A DNA stretch of 64,000 nt from Cloeon dipterum (taxonomy: Eukaryota > Arthropoda > Insecta > Ephemeroptera > Baetidae): contig NC_088789.1 of the NCBI RefSeq assembly GCF_949628265.1, forward strand, positions 20,267,883 to 20,331,882, read 5' to 3'. The notes beneath the pieces are model-generated. The model did no database searches. It was not told the origin of the DNA and saw only the letters and a list, made by a program, of their open reading frames with translations. Positions within the stretch are counted from its first letter, which is position 1, and the number at the start of each line of letters is the position of its first letter. Positions 1 to 11,781 of this stretch are shown here, one piece after another. A program made the translations under genes and the position numbers.

Positions 1-250
1 TTAAAAATGAATAAAATGGTTCCATTTCAACTTAAAATAATTTTTATAAGAAAAAGACTGAAAAATTGCCTAAACTCAAATCCCTGAAAAAAAAAGATCA
101 AAAGTTCACCGAATTCTGACGATATTTCGCGACTGAACGTTTTTTTGTCAGACTTCACAAGCGATTAACCCGTTTTTATTTTTAGGAATTTTATTGGTCA
201 AAAACTCTCTGGTCGAATTTTAAACCACCGTTCGTCCTGAACTGTTTCAG

Positions 251-427
251 GGCGACTCTGGCGGGCCACTGCTGTGCCGGGACAAAGAACGCGACGGCGC
301 GTGGTTCGTGGGCGGCATCGTGAGCTGGGGCATCAAGTGCGCGCACCCCCGGCTGCCAGGGGTGTACGCGTACGTGCCGCACTTTGTACCGTGGATCAAG
401 GAGCAGATGGCGCTCTACTCTGACTGA
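251..427 (+). CDS. Trypsin-like (S1A) serine protease, last exon only
   Basis: The last 59 codons of a chymotrypsin-fold serine protease follow a clear acceptor (tgtttcag at 243-250). The exon opens with GDSGGP, which carries the catalytic serine. It continues through GGIVSWG and PGVY to an amphipathic end (WIKEQM) and a TGA at 425-427. Spacing from SWG to PGVY equals that of trypsin, and the Gly of PGVY that lines the S1 pocket is present, so the C-terminal half looks competent. The exon starts at the residue two before the active serine, so Asp189, which sets trypsin specificity, lies upstream outside the window. His and Asp of the triad are also outside. The tail resembles those of modular secreted or membrane proteases of the corin/neurotrypsin sort, but the subfamily cannot be fixed from this piece. 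Confidence 0.9.
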   Translation, partial: GDSGGPLLCRDKERDGAWFVGGIVSWGIKCAHPRLPGVYAYVPHFVPWIKEQMALYSD

Positions 428-3400
428 CAGCAGCAGCGAGGACGCGAAAGGGGCCGCCACTAAGCCCTCCGCAGGTCAGCCCTGCCGCTGGCCGGCGGGG
501 CTGCGGCCACTCTCATCGCACAAATTCAATCCAATCGGCGCTCCGACAGGTGTCTTTTCACTCTGCGTCGCGGCTCAACAAAAAGAAAATCATGTAAGCA
601 CTTTCTCCGAAACCAGCATCGCTCCGTTTGCTTTAGGCCTAATGGAAAGGAGTGATCAATTCTTTGTTCGATAGGAATGGGTTCGAAATTGGTGCAGATG
701 CAGAATTGGGAAATTTTCCGAATGATTGGGAATGAAAGAATTTGTTTATAATTTATTTAGCTTCATTTTTTTGGTGAAAAAATATTTAAAAAACATAAAT
801 GGGGTATGTCAGATTTTTTGTCCAAGAGGAACTTTATCCAAAATGATCAAAATTATGAATTTTTGTGCGATAAATTTTCTTAAAATGAACATTGATTTAA
901 AATTATTTTAATCAATTTGACGAAATAATCCTCTGGCCGGAAAGTTGATGAAATTTGTAATTTTTTATAGCACGAGGGAAATAATGTCCCCTCCTCAATA
1001 TCCTTGGAACGTCATGTTTTTAATTTACTTGCATTTTCCAACCAGCAAGCTATGCAACCCGTAAAAGAATTGAAGTAGGCAAAAGTTATAAGCTTTGATT
1101 TTATTAAAACTACCTTGGTAAAAATAAAAATTCCGTTACAAGTTACAATACGTTAAATTTCTGCACGCGATTTTCCCTGAAGACGTTTCTCTTGGAAAAT
1201 TTTGAAAAATCACGAAACTGGCTAAAGTTTAAAAATCGCACATAATTTCTAATCAAATTCCAAAAATGTAAAAAGTTCATTGAAATCTGACAGCTTTTCA
1301 AGAAATTATGGTAGTTCAAAATTTCTTAAAAATAAAATTGTTGGACGAATATCAAATCACAAATTTCGGACGGATTCTTTTCGGACAAAGTACAGGCTCC
1401 AAAGAAAAATTCGCCACTACGAGAGATATCATACAGGTCGAGTAACTACTGCTGCTGGCATATATATTATTTTTTACGAAATCATAATTGAAAAAAATAA
1501 TTCCATTTGATTGGTGCTGGCGTGAAGTAATGGGATTTAACTCTATGCATGTATGAAGAGCACTTTTTACACTTGAGAGCGACTGAAGTATTTTTGCAGA
1601 AAACGGTTGGTCGGACGGTCGGTTTTTGGTCTCTTTGTAGCGGGCGCTAAACTATAACTCGCAGCGCAACTCATCGTGAAGTAGTCTATCAAGGTGAGCG
1701 CGAGCGCAATCGATTTGGGGCCGCGCTCACCGTCAAACACGTCGATGTAATTGTGTACTACTTAAGCCTTATTGTGCTCAATAACCGCAGTTTATCCCAC
1801 AAATGTCGAGAGATCAACTATAACTAGTGCTATAATTCAGTAACTGGGTGTTTCAAAGTCGAGATTTACGCACAAACACGTTAAATTATACACGCAATCT
1901 GTTGATGTAATTGTGTAGACACGCAAGCAGGTGAGAGAACGAAAGTATTATTTCAAACAAATGTCCGCTTTGGTTGATCGCTTTAATCACATTGAAATCA
2001 TTCTGCAACTTAATGCGAATCTGGACTCGAAAACCTATCAAAGCGAATGCGTGCATGTGTTTCTAAATAAGCATTATAAATATTTTTGTAATGTGTGCAA
2101 GTGAAAAGCGACTCAAGACATTTAAAATGTGTACACAAAAATACCAATCTATAGCATTGCTATAGGGCTGGGAATTTTAGACGAGAAAAAAAACAGCAGG
2201 CTATTAACTATTTTCCCAATATTCTCCTAGTGAATTGCTTGAGAATATGAAAATAATTTAATTGTTTTAGTTATTCAGGTTTAAATTTGTATTCGGTAAG
2301 TGTAAACTGCTCTTTAAAAATAATTGTGAATTTGCCGGAATTTCTCAATCGAAAGACAACAGTGTTGAGTGACTAGAGCAACATGTGGACGGTTTTAGAC
2401 ATTTTTTAACACTTTTAAACGAATCGTCAACACCAATTTCGTGATTGTTTCAAGTTCAATAGTTCAATTTTTTACGTTGAAGTGATATCAGTAAAAATCC
2501 AGACGGTTTGTATGGTAAAAATTTGGCTGTTTTCGAAGGTTCATGGATCAGACAATAATTCCAATAATCCTGAAACTCTGAGGAAATGAAAAATAATTAT
2601 TTCAAATTTTTCATGGAAAAACCTATCCTACTGGATGATTTTTTTTATTTAATTCGACAACAATAGTAGTCTAATAAGATTTCGAACTTTCACGGTTTTA
2701 ACAATTGGTACAGATAAATTTTACATGATTGATTTTATCCCGCTAAAACAGAGTTTGCGGTGGCCAAAAAAGAGCCTGAAGAATTAAGTGCAAAAATTTT
2801 AAACCAATCTTAAAAAGTTAATCAGAAAATCGTCGAAAATTCCCACCCCTAAGTATTGCACACTAATTTGGGTTTATAATTTTTAGCAATGCAACTTCTT
2901 GTCGAGATGTTGGACAATACAATTTGTAAGACGCGGAAATGTCGAGAAATCCCAACTAAACACTTTTGTTGTAAGCTATAGCTGTAAGGCGCATCAATAT
3001 TGCTGTGAGATGTCGTAGTTTTGGCTGTAAATCAATCAATTAACTCTCATCGTAGGGTGTAATCATAAAACATAATCAACTCATGCTTCTCCCTCGGTAG
3101 GCGAGGCCGCGGAAAATCGCACAAAAAATCGATCAGAATATTGACACTAAATATCAACATATCGTTTGAGCAAAATTTTGTCGCTATTTTTTTACAGTGC
3201 GATTCGCCGTGCGTCTCAGGCGCATTAGGGTGCAATTATTGAGTTGAGAGAGCTGCTCAGTGACAGTGTTAGGCCTCTACGTTATAAGCGAATCTCTGTA
3301 TGTGGTCCACTAGCTGTTAACTAAGATGGAAAAAGGTGTTTGTAACGTGCATGCACTATACTCAATTATAACAAGCAAATCAACCAAGTAGGTTCAACTG

Positions 3401-4088
3401 AGACGCTTCCATTTCTGACCAGACGAGTCTTTTTCTCTAGCTCAGCACAATCCACTCTACTGATAAGTGTGTACATAATTATATAAAAGAGGGAAAGATG
3501 TGTGTTATTTAAAATTAAAACTACACACACGCGCTATGTATGATGTACACGTCGTACACTCTATATAGGTATATGATATATATGAGAAAAATACATAAGC
3601 ATTTGTCTTAGCGCCTGACCGATTTTAGACACATCACTTTTTGCCTCTTTCGCGCCCCAGAGTGGCTCGCAAATCTGAATAAAAAAAAAATAACAAAAAC
3701 CTAAATGCTCAACGTCCGCAAATGGCCTCTGGAGATATCCAAAAGTTTTCTTTTCGACGCTGTTTGCTTCTTGTTTGGTGTTGAGCCACCCTGGAGAACT
3801 CACTTAATTTTGACGGTTTTTCTAGGAAGAGCCCTAACATGCATTTAGCTCGTAAGGTTTTATACACTGGCTTTGGAAATTTTTAGGGCGAGCATATGTT
3901 TCAAAGTCGAAATCGCTTTTAATTATTTCGACACCTGTCTATAGACCTCCCTAAGGACGGCAAACAGATCAGATACCTGACACTATCAATCAATCACTTC
4001 AAATTTTTATCAAGTCGGCCGCTGCGTAGATGGTGTTTTAAAAAGAACAATTTGTGACTGAATTTGAGATGGGTTGTTTTTATATAGT

Positions 4089-4892
4089 GGGTGTTTCCGC
4101 AAGAGATTTCATATCGCTTGCAAATTTTAAATTTTAATTTGAGCACCATCCTGGTTTTTATCAGAGATGGCAAAATAGCCTAGCTTGACAGAAAAAAAGG
4201 GCTTTTTCCGGAAAATCTTGAAAAACAGGCCTCTCGGTGTTCCACAAAATGACAATATATTATCTTGAGTTTTAATAGAATTTTGTGCCATAAGATGCTT
4301 GTTTAGACAGCCAACATACTTTTTAAAGTTGAAACTAATCCTTTTTGTACATATAATTTTTCATTTTTAAAATAATAAAATTAATTGGTACATTAGGGTG
4401 ATTTCTGAGCACCCTGATGGCTCTCAAAGGGTCGAACCACACATATTCTGAAAGCTTGTGACTTGTGTTAAATTCACGGCGTGCAGATCTTTCAGATTTT
4501 TTAAAACTCAACTGAACTCAAAAGTATCCTTTATTACTATTCCTGAAAACTTCCTCGCATATTACACAGACTTAGGTTAGCATTTTATCCCAAGCTTGAC
4601 AAAATTTAAGATTCAGTTTGAAAATAAAAAAAATTAGAACAAATTGGTTTATATACGAATTTTTTGGCTGCAAAGCATGATATTTTAGCTTTATTAGAAC
4701 TTCGAGAAATTCTAATTTTTTTGAAAGCTGAGAGGCTGTTTATTTAGATTTTCCGGAACAAAATCATCAATTTTTCCCAGACTAGGTATTTCCACATCTC
4801 TATCAATATAAATACCAAAAAATATGATGTTATACTCCAATAAAAATTAAAATAAAATTTCAGGCCATTCAAAATCTCTGGTGGAAGCACCC
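4089..4892. mobile_element. MITE-like element, family 2, copy 1 (about 804 bp)
   Basis: The ends are imperfect inverted repeats about 50 bp long. The left end starts GGGTGTTTCCGCAAGAGATT. The reverse complement of the right end starts GGGTGCTTCCACCAGAGATT, and both run into an A/T-rich stretch containing ATTTTAATTT. There is no coding frame inside, so this is a non-autonomous DNA element. Two other places in the window carry the same terminus (29148 and 33734). The target-site duplication is unclear. The superfamily is not assigned. Confidence 0.65.
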
Positions 4893-6041
4893 TGTGACTT
4901 TTTCCTCTATTTCAATTATCACTCAGAATAACAAAAAGAGGAAAGAAGCGAGCTAAATGTCAATTGCAGTAAAACTAAAACTGTAGACGCACCTTACAAA
5001 ACTGTAGTCAATATTGGAAAAGACGGAGACCGCGTGCATAACCATTCACCGTTCTACATATTTATATTATAAATGAATTTCAGCAGCTGGTGTTGCGACA
5101 CTTCTAACTTTTGCTTCGCCTTTCGCGATAGAAAAAACATTTCCGGGCGAAATTCAGGTCGCTCTCGCAAAGGGGGAAGAAAGAAGTAAAGAACACACAC
5201 ACACAAAATGCTATATATTTTAGCGCTCACAACCTGCACTATTCGATTATAAGTAAATAGCGGCCCTATGCACGAGATGACATATCTATTTTGCTGGACA
5301 CTGTGTTGACTCAAAAGTGATTGTTGTTGATTGTTAGGCGGAGCTTCGCGAGGTCGAGCTTCACGCCAAAATACATGAAATAAATATGTACTCATTATGT
5401 TGGTTGCTTTTATATGTTTAGACTCTGCAGACAATAAAATATATATACTGAAATGAAACTAAAGTCGAGCCAATGGTCAGTGGAAAATAAAGTATGTATA
5501 TATAAATATACAAAATGTTGCGTTTCCATTAATTATTTAACCCTTTATGGCTAACAGATTAAGAACAAAAAATAAACGAATTATCAACAAAATCTAAATT
5601 AAAAAAGTAAATTGACACGTGTTTCAATCAAGGCAAGAGAAATTTTCGCTCAGACATGGCGGCGATCAGTGGACCATGGTTGTTAAACCAAAATGCACAC
5701 ACTGAAACAAATCTAATGCTCACTCGTGCAGCTTGCCTAGATTTAAATGTTGTTCAAATTCAAACTTAACCTGCCATGGATTAAAGAACAGACCAAAGTA
5801 GCATAATATTTTGAAGATGTCAAAGAAGGGGGAAATATTTATATGAAATGGTTGAAAATCTCACAAATTATTAAAAAAAGTCCTTATTTCATGTATTGAG
5901 ATTAATTTTCCTTTTTTTATCATTTTGGATGTATTTTAAAGGAAATTGAAACGCTGCAAAAAATTAAATTAAGTAAATACCTAGAGAATAAAATGTTCTC
6001 GTATTGAAACAAGTAAAAAGTCCAGTTAGTACAATTCAGAA

Positions 6042-6047
6042 TTTATT
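6042..6047 (-). terminator. Candidate polyadenylation signal for SNX17
   Basis: AATAAA on the minus strand about 710 nt beyond the SNX17 stop codon. Other A/T-rich candidates exist nearer the stop, so the true end of the transcript is not determined. Confidence 0.3.
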
Positions 6048-6760
6048 TTGCAAGAGAGGACACACAGCAAAACAGAGAGTCTAGATCTTCATTTCTTCGA
6101 GAACATCTTGTAGAATGTCGAGTAAATCAAAAGAAAAATATATGTAAATAAAGATAGAATCTCCTCAAAATATAAAGTCCTTTAAATTGCTCAATAGGAA
6201 AGAATAACAGTTTTCTACTAAGAGTAACAATTATTATAACGCGTCCCACATTCAGTCTATTCAATCCTGTACAAAAATATCCCATCCATGTTGCTTCCTC
6301 AAAAGTATCTTAAAATTATTGTTTTTTCTGTAGCTCATATTTTTTTGTATCAAACAAAATTGACATCTAGACAACGAGAGTAATAATCAATACACCTATA
6401 AACGATAATAATAAAAGTAGCCAAGGTTGCCGTGTGGTTATCGTGTCAAGTCATTGCACCCAAAGTATAATATCTACACATGTAAAGAGGTTCGGTTTTT
6501 AAGACCCCGCCTAAAATATTTATAAAAACGACGTTGGCACTAACTTAAGACGACACTATTGATATTTCATTTTTCAAAAATTTCAAAATCTGTAAAATAC
6601 GCAGCTCAAATTCTGTCTTTGGAAATTGTATTGGTCCGTAAGACAAAATTGAGACTGCAACCGGTGCACCAATTGTGAACAAAATGTTGGCAAAATTCAG
6701 TCCGTGAGCCGATCTAGGGACGGTAAAATTTTCGTGGAGGTTGCGACGCGGTCAGTCTGC

Positions 6761-9700
6761 TCAGAGGTCGTCATCGCCAATGCAGTCAAACGCGTGATTT
6801 TCAACGAAGGGGTTCGCGGGCGACGAAGGACTGTTTTGTCCCTTCACCGAGACGCCAGAGAGTCGGCCCGACAAGCGTTTAATTGACGACCTCCCTTCGT
6901 CGTGCCGGCTGACACTCGAGTCTTGCGACCGAACGCTCACATCCTTCAATCAAAACAATTTGATTTTAATTTTATTGTGTGATACTCACTGTCAGAAGGA
7001 AACCCAGCATGCCTTCCGAAATGAAAAGAAACTTTTCGCATTAGACGTGTCATTAAATTAGATTGAAATACGAATTACTTGATAAATTTTTTTATCCAGC
7101 TACATTAAAAGGAAAATTAAAAAATGGGATATTTTTGCCAAATCATGATGTTTTAAGGTATCTTCACATAGCTAATTTGGGTTTTTCCAATTAATGAAAA
7201 TTAATTAACCATTTACAATCAACAAATAATTTAAAATATTTTTTGTGAAATTAAAAAAAGCAAAATTCATCAGCTTTCTAAATTTTAGATGTAATTTTTA
7301 TATTTTATTACGATTTTAGGCTCAAAGTAATCTCAGCAAATCAATTCGTCCAGAGAGGGGGAATCTATGTACGAAAATAATCATCAAATTTGACAGGAGA
7401 CTAAATTTTTAAATATAATATATATAAAATGATTAGTGACTTCTGGAATTTGAAAAACAATTTCAATTGGTAATATAAGTTTACCATCTCAGAAATGTAC
7501 ACGTTGTATGGACAAAATAATTCATTTTAATTCGCTTGGTATACAGGGTTGCCATTGAAAAATATTTTCTCCAAAGAAATACTCGTGAATACTAAGAATT
7601 TAAAAAAGAATAATATGTACTCACCGATATTGCATCGTTGGAAATTGACCTCGTGACAGGTCTGACCCTGTGGAAGGTGCCATCTCTACGCATGAACGAC
7701 CAGGGTCTGTTTGGAAGTTTCGGAATTGTCGAGGGCCCCTTTTTAGCAAGAAGCTCGGCCACCATGGCCTGCAGACAAGCTGACATCAGAATTGCCTGAT
7801 CACTCACCACCGTAATCCACTGCAGTCTGGAAATTGTATCGAAATTGTTATTAACAAGTGAGAATATATCTATTTTCTCAGGACGTACCTATCCTTTGCC
7901 ATCAGGTATTCAAACGAAAGCTCGAGTCTCGGTCCAGGGCGGACGACGCCACCAAGGGCCTCGCTTTCTTCCTCAGCCTGTTAACGGAGAGAATTATGTT
8001 ATACAGTTGCTTTTACGTTTTTTTAGGTAGACAACAGTTTTGGAAGATAAAATCAAGCCATTAAATATACAATAATTGTACTTATCTAGGATCAGAGTAA
8101 ATTATAATCTTAATTTTTTACTTTTACTTGTTGGGTTCAATCAGAAAATCAATATGAAATATTGATTAAGTTTTAAAGAACGATGAAAACACTCGTCAAA
8201 TTTAAATTAAAATGATGCCTTAACACTGTGATAGTGGTTAGTCAATTTTAATATTACTATTTATCAACAAAACAATATTCAAGTTTTCAATCTTGACGAC
8301 AATTTCCAAATCGGTGTCGTTAATGTCATGTTCAGATCCATCAGCGTTAGATATACACATTCTTAAAATTTAGTAGACGCTCAGGAGCAATCTACAGCCA
8401 TCAGGCCAGGTTAAAAAAACTTAGATGATTGGCAATCATTTCACGATTGGCTTAAATCCATAAAATGATTTGAAACGGCATTCGTTGTCTTGGCCCATCG
8501 TGGCCAAGCCGCCTTCACTAGACGTGCCTGCTCTCGGCGAGCTACATACTCTCTCTACCAGTCTGAGCACACGCTACCGCTGGCTAATATGAATTTCAAT
8601 TTCATTAAGACGGTGATAATTATTTCTCATTAATAAATTCAGATGTCGATATAAAACACCTGACAAAAAAAAACAATCAACAAGACTCCCAAATACTCAT
8701 TATACCGTAATCGAAAATAAAAATAACAAATCTAAATTAACAGTAGTTAGAATTTTATGAAAGCGCGAAATTGAATATGCACTAAGTATTAAGTTAAACA
8801 CCAAACTGTTTAAAAATAAAATAACCTAACGAGTTTCACAAATTACATTTAAATTTCTATGAGAAAGCTGCATGGTTGGTCTTGAGAAGTAAAAATTTGG
8901 AAATGCTTAATCAGATGAGTTTTTCACGCGAGTTATGGTCGAAAATCAGGATTCAGCAGTTTAAACCAGTTTAAACTAACAACTCAGGACAAGATATAAA
9001 CAAACGTCTTGAATGCTACACGCAAAGTTATTGTTTTGTTTCCTGTCCAGCCAAAATTGTATAGTGAGTTACAAAAACAAATATTGAGGTTTTCTCCTTT
9101 AGATTACTTTTTATCTAATGTTCTCGCTTAGAAAATAGGAATTTTTATCTCAGCAATCCTGCCTTGAAGAACATGACATTTTAAAATGGAAAGTAAACAA
9201 TTTTTTTAATTTTTTTACAAATTACCAATGGAGCTAAATTGTCTGTTAAAAAGCACAGAAAATTGGAATAAATTTTTGTTTAATTTAAAAATACAAGTTC
9301 AATTAATATTATATAAATCAAATTACCAAAACTCAAAAACTAAAAAAAAAACGGTTTCAGTATTTAGTTTTAAAGCGTTTTCCATGTGAAATCCGATATG
9401 AAAATATTCTTTCAGAGAACCAGAACTCGTTAACTGTCAAATAAATATTCTTCCTGCTTATGTCTCTTTCAGAATAGTACTTTTAATAAGAGAATAAGTG
9501 TTTCCTTTTGAGAGCTACTTACATGAAGTGTGGTAATCCTCCAGCACCGCATTCTAGTAACTCTAAAGCTGCCCTCACTAAGTGTCTCACTGGAGTCGGA
9601 AGATGAGCTTGAGGAAGCGTCCGGTGTCTGCAGTCGCACTCGGAAATTTAGCTCCTTATTTCCAGCACCGATAAGCACTCTCATCCCTTTCTGCGGATAG

Positions 9701-10875
9701 TCGCACCAGCACTCCCCAAACTGCATGAAGCCGTAGTATTTCAAGCCCTTGGCCAGCTCCAAATACTAAAATTTTTAGAACATTTAGACCAAGTCTGTTG
9801 TTTTTTTAAAATTAAACTTTACTTCTCGCTTTTCGCCTCTCGATTGTAGGGACGACAGCTTATTTCGAATGTCATTAGAAGTCAAAATCCAACCTCTCTC
9901 AACCTCCCAAATCGCCTGAGTGTACAACAGGTTGAGCGCCACCCTGTCTTCCGCCAGCATTGTTTCAATTGACAGATCCCAAAAACTGAAACGTAGCAAT
10001 AAATAAAAATAAATGCACTATTTAATTTTTAAAATAAAATTACTTCTTCCGGAGAACAACGCGGTGAAGGCCTGGTAGACTTTTCATTGATATGTATGGA
10101 GATTCATAGTTTTCAAGTTTTTTAATCACTGAAAATCATAGATCAGAATAACGTAAATAATTCTAGATATCAGAAATTACCAGAAATTTCGCCATCTTCC
10201 TCTTTCCGGATTAAGAACAAGGAGAAGAATTTTACAAACTCTGGCGCCAGGTGAAGCTTTTGGCTCAAATTCTAGATAACATAAGAGAATGTCATAAGCA
10301 TACAAATTTAGTTTCACAAGCAAACCTCCAAGACTTCATCTGACGGGTCGGACGTGAGCACCTCAAGACCGATCTTCTGTCCGTTCATCAAATGAACGTC
10401 CAAAGTCACTGGCGTGCTGGTTTCCTTGCTACTTTCTAATTGAGCAGACAAAAGGAAGCCTTTGAACAGCTCGCTGTTTGACACCCGAGGATCTTGGCTC
10501 GCTGGACAAATAATAATGTTAATTCATGTAACTGTCACTTATAACATTTAACTCTCACCAGTTTGAAGGTATTTCTCGAGCATGAGTCTTCGTTCATCCA
10601 GCTGTCCTTGGGTGAGTGGAAGGAGTTTCTTAGGTGGGAAAGGGGGCAGACAATTTGGATGGTCCAGCTCTCGTTTCAGCTGCTCGTGGAGACAAAGGAG
10701 CTGTCGGTACCGCACACTACAATGGTACGTACCATTGATGTGTACATTGAACCCCTGACACGACAAAAAAAGCAGTAAATTATCGGGATAATTTAATGGA
10801 GTGGATTTATCTTACAACGAAAACGGAGCCCCCGCTGTTGGTGAACTCGACGGTGTCAGGAATCGCAAAATGCAT
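6761..10875 (-). CDS. Snx17: Sorting nexin-17 (PX-FERM endosomal recycling adaptor)
   Basis: Ten coding exons on the minus strand: 10816-10875, 10559-10754, 10326-10501, 10181-10271, 10044-10128, 9823-9985, 9523-9765, 7889-7977, 7625-7826 and 6761-6943. They give 495 residues against 470 in human. The start MHFAIP matches the family start. The PX domain covers roughly residues 1-105 (FPPKKL, LEKYLQTG). A FERM-like module follows (EFVKFFSLFLIRKEEDG, RVALNLLYTQ, ERGWIL, GSFRVTRMRCWRIT, FEYLMAKDRLQW). The C-terminus ends in CIGDDDL, like the vertebrate GIGDEDL tail that binds retriever. In the known family this protein sits on early endosomes through PI3P and recycles NPxY cargo such as LRP1 and beta-1 integrins. 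A serine-rich stretch (DASSSSSSDSS) inside the FERM F3 region is longer than in human. The gene is divergent from the dsRBD gene at 11782. Confidence 0.95.
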
Positions 10876-11781
10876 GGCAGCGATGGTTAAAAACTCTTTT
10901 CGAATCAATTCATAGGTGGTTTCAAGTTGATTGCGACAAAGCTAGGCTCATTTTGAGCTAGGCTTGCTTATCAAACCCTGGACTTTTCACTCAAAAGTAC
11001 GTCGACAGAGCAAAGAGAAAATGAATGGTGAAAGGGGCGTGACAACAGTGCCCTCAAATCTCGGCCACCTATTGGCATCGAGTGTATAAAATGCAGTTTT
11101 CACCGGCTGCCTTTTTCTTCGGTTCTTTGGCCATGCTTTTTTTCTCAATACCGGTCACCGTCACAAGACCAAACAATCAACCGGTTTGTTTCTTCAACTT
11201 TAAGGTTAATTGTACAACCAGGACCGGCTGATATGCCATGTTAAAAGCTAGACACGCCTCTCGATATCCTTTTGAAACGAAGTGAGCTGGACTGTAATCA
11301 GATTTATCGCACCCAACATGGCGTACTCGTGTATCCAAAGGTTCTAGTTTGATTGTACCGAATTCCAGTCTTAATTTTACTCCATTGTGCATTTCGACTC
11401 TACACTTTAACCATCTTCGATTAGTTTGGTAGAGACGCATTCTCTGCACCTACACGTGTGAAAGAAATAATATTTTCTTGCAATTAATACGTTATAAAAC
11501 AAACTGAAAGGCCATGAGCTACCAAACTAGAAACCGGGGTCGCACCACAGCTGGTAAACACACTGCTCGTATTTGCATTTATTTGGAATTTATACAATAT
11601 ATCACACATATAAGTGTTTTACCCAGAGCCACGCTGCTGGTGGCTTGCTGGCTAAGTTATGCGTCGAGTTTATTGATCGTAATATCGCATGAGTTACAGT
11701 CGAGTCCTGCATGGCTACATGACTTTTCTATTCACTTGTGTAGCAACCCTGACCTCGGGATATCATAATTTCGCAGCCCAG
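10876..11781. promoter_or_regulatory. Divergent intergenic region, SNX17 (-) / dsRBD gene (+)
   Basis: About 0.9 kb between two start codons facing away from each other, so it must contain both 5' UTRs and promoters. It is more GC-balanced than the surrounding intergenic DNA. It also contains a 46-codon plus-strand open frame with a signal-peptide-like start (11091-11231) and a 90-codon minus-strand frame (11177-11449). I could not identify either frame. Confidence 0.5.
11091..11231 (+). CDS. Possible small secreted Cys-ring peptide (speculative)
   Basis: An ATG opens a 46-residue frame. A hydrophobic start (residues 2-22, rich in F, L and A) looks like a signal peptide. The tail contains PVCFFNFKVNC and ends TTRTG before TGA. 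Two cysteines seven residues apart plus a terminal Gly are features of cyclic amidated neuropeptides, and the CFFN part faintly recalls allatostatin C (CYFNPISC, with a ring one residue shorter). Against it: there is no dibasic cleavage site before the peptide, the ATG follows a TATAAA directly, and a longer frame exists on the opposite strand. It could be chance. Confidence 0.2.
   Translation: MQFSPAAFFFGSLAMLFFSIPVTVTRPNNQPVCFFNFKVNCTTRTG

Larger units (their letters stand above)
428..6760. other. Gene-free stretch between protease and SNX17
   Basis: This 6.3 kb of AT-rich DNA must hold the protease 3' UTR at its left end and the SNX17 3' UTR at its right end. Short open frames occur, but none has coding-like composition, a splice context or a recognisable product. 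One inverted-repeat element (4089-4892) lies inside. Short near-repeats are visible: a block containing gatgtaattgtgta appears near 1743 and again near 1902. A short ACACAC run is at about 5190-5205. Confidence 0.6.

Noticed and set aside
4420-4450. tRNA B-box-like word (GGTTCGACC on the minus strand)
   Set aside because: No cloverleaf can be formed with the upstream sequence and there is no A-box at the right distance. It lies inside the MITE.
5054-5434. 126-codon minus-strand frame
   Set aside because: The composition is that of AT-rich intergenic DNA, it spans an ACAC microsatellite, and it shows no domain or splice context.
11177-11449. 90-codon minus-strand frame with an acceptor-like sequence before it
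   Set aside because: The product is not recognisable, there is no downstream donor or second exon, and it overlaps another frame on the plus strand. Not reported as a gene.
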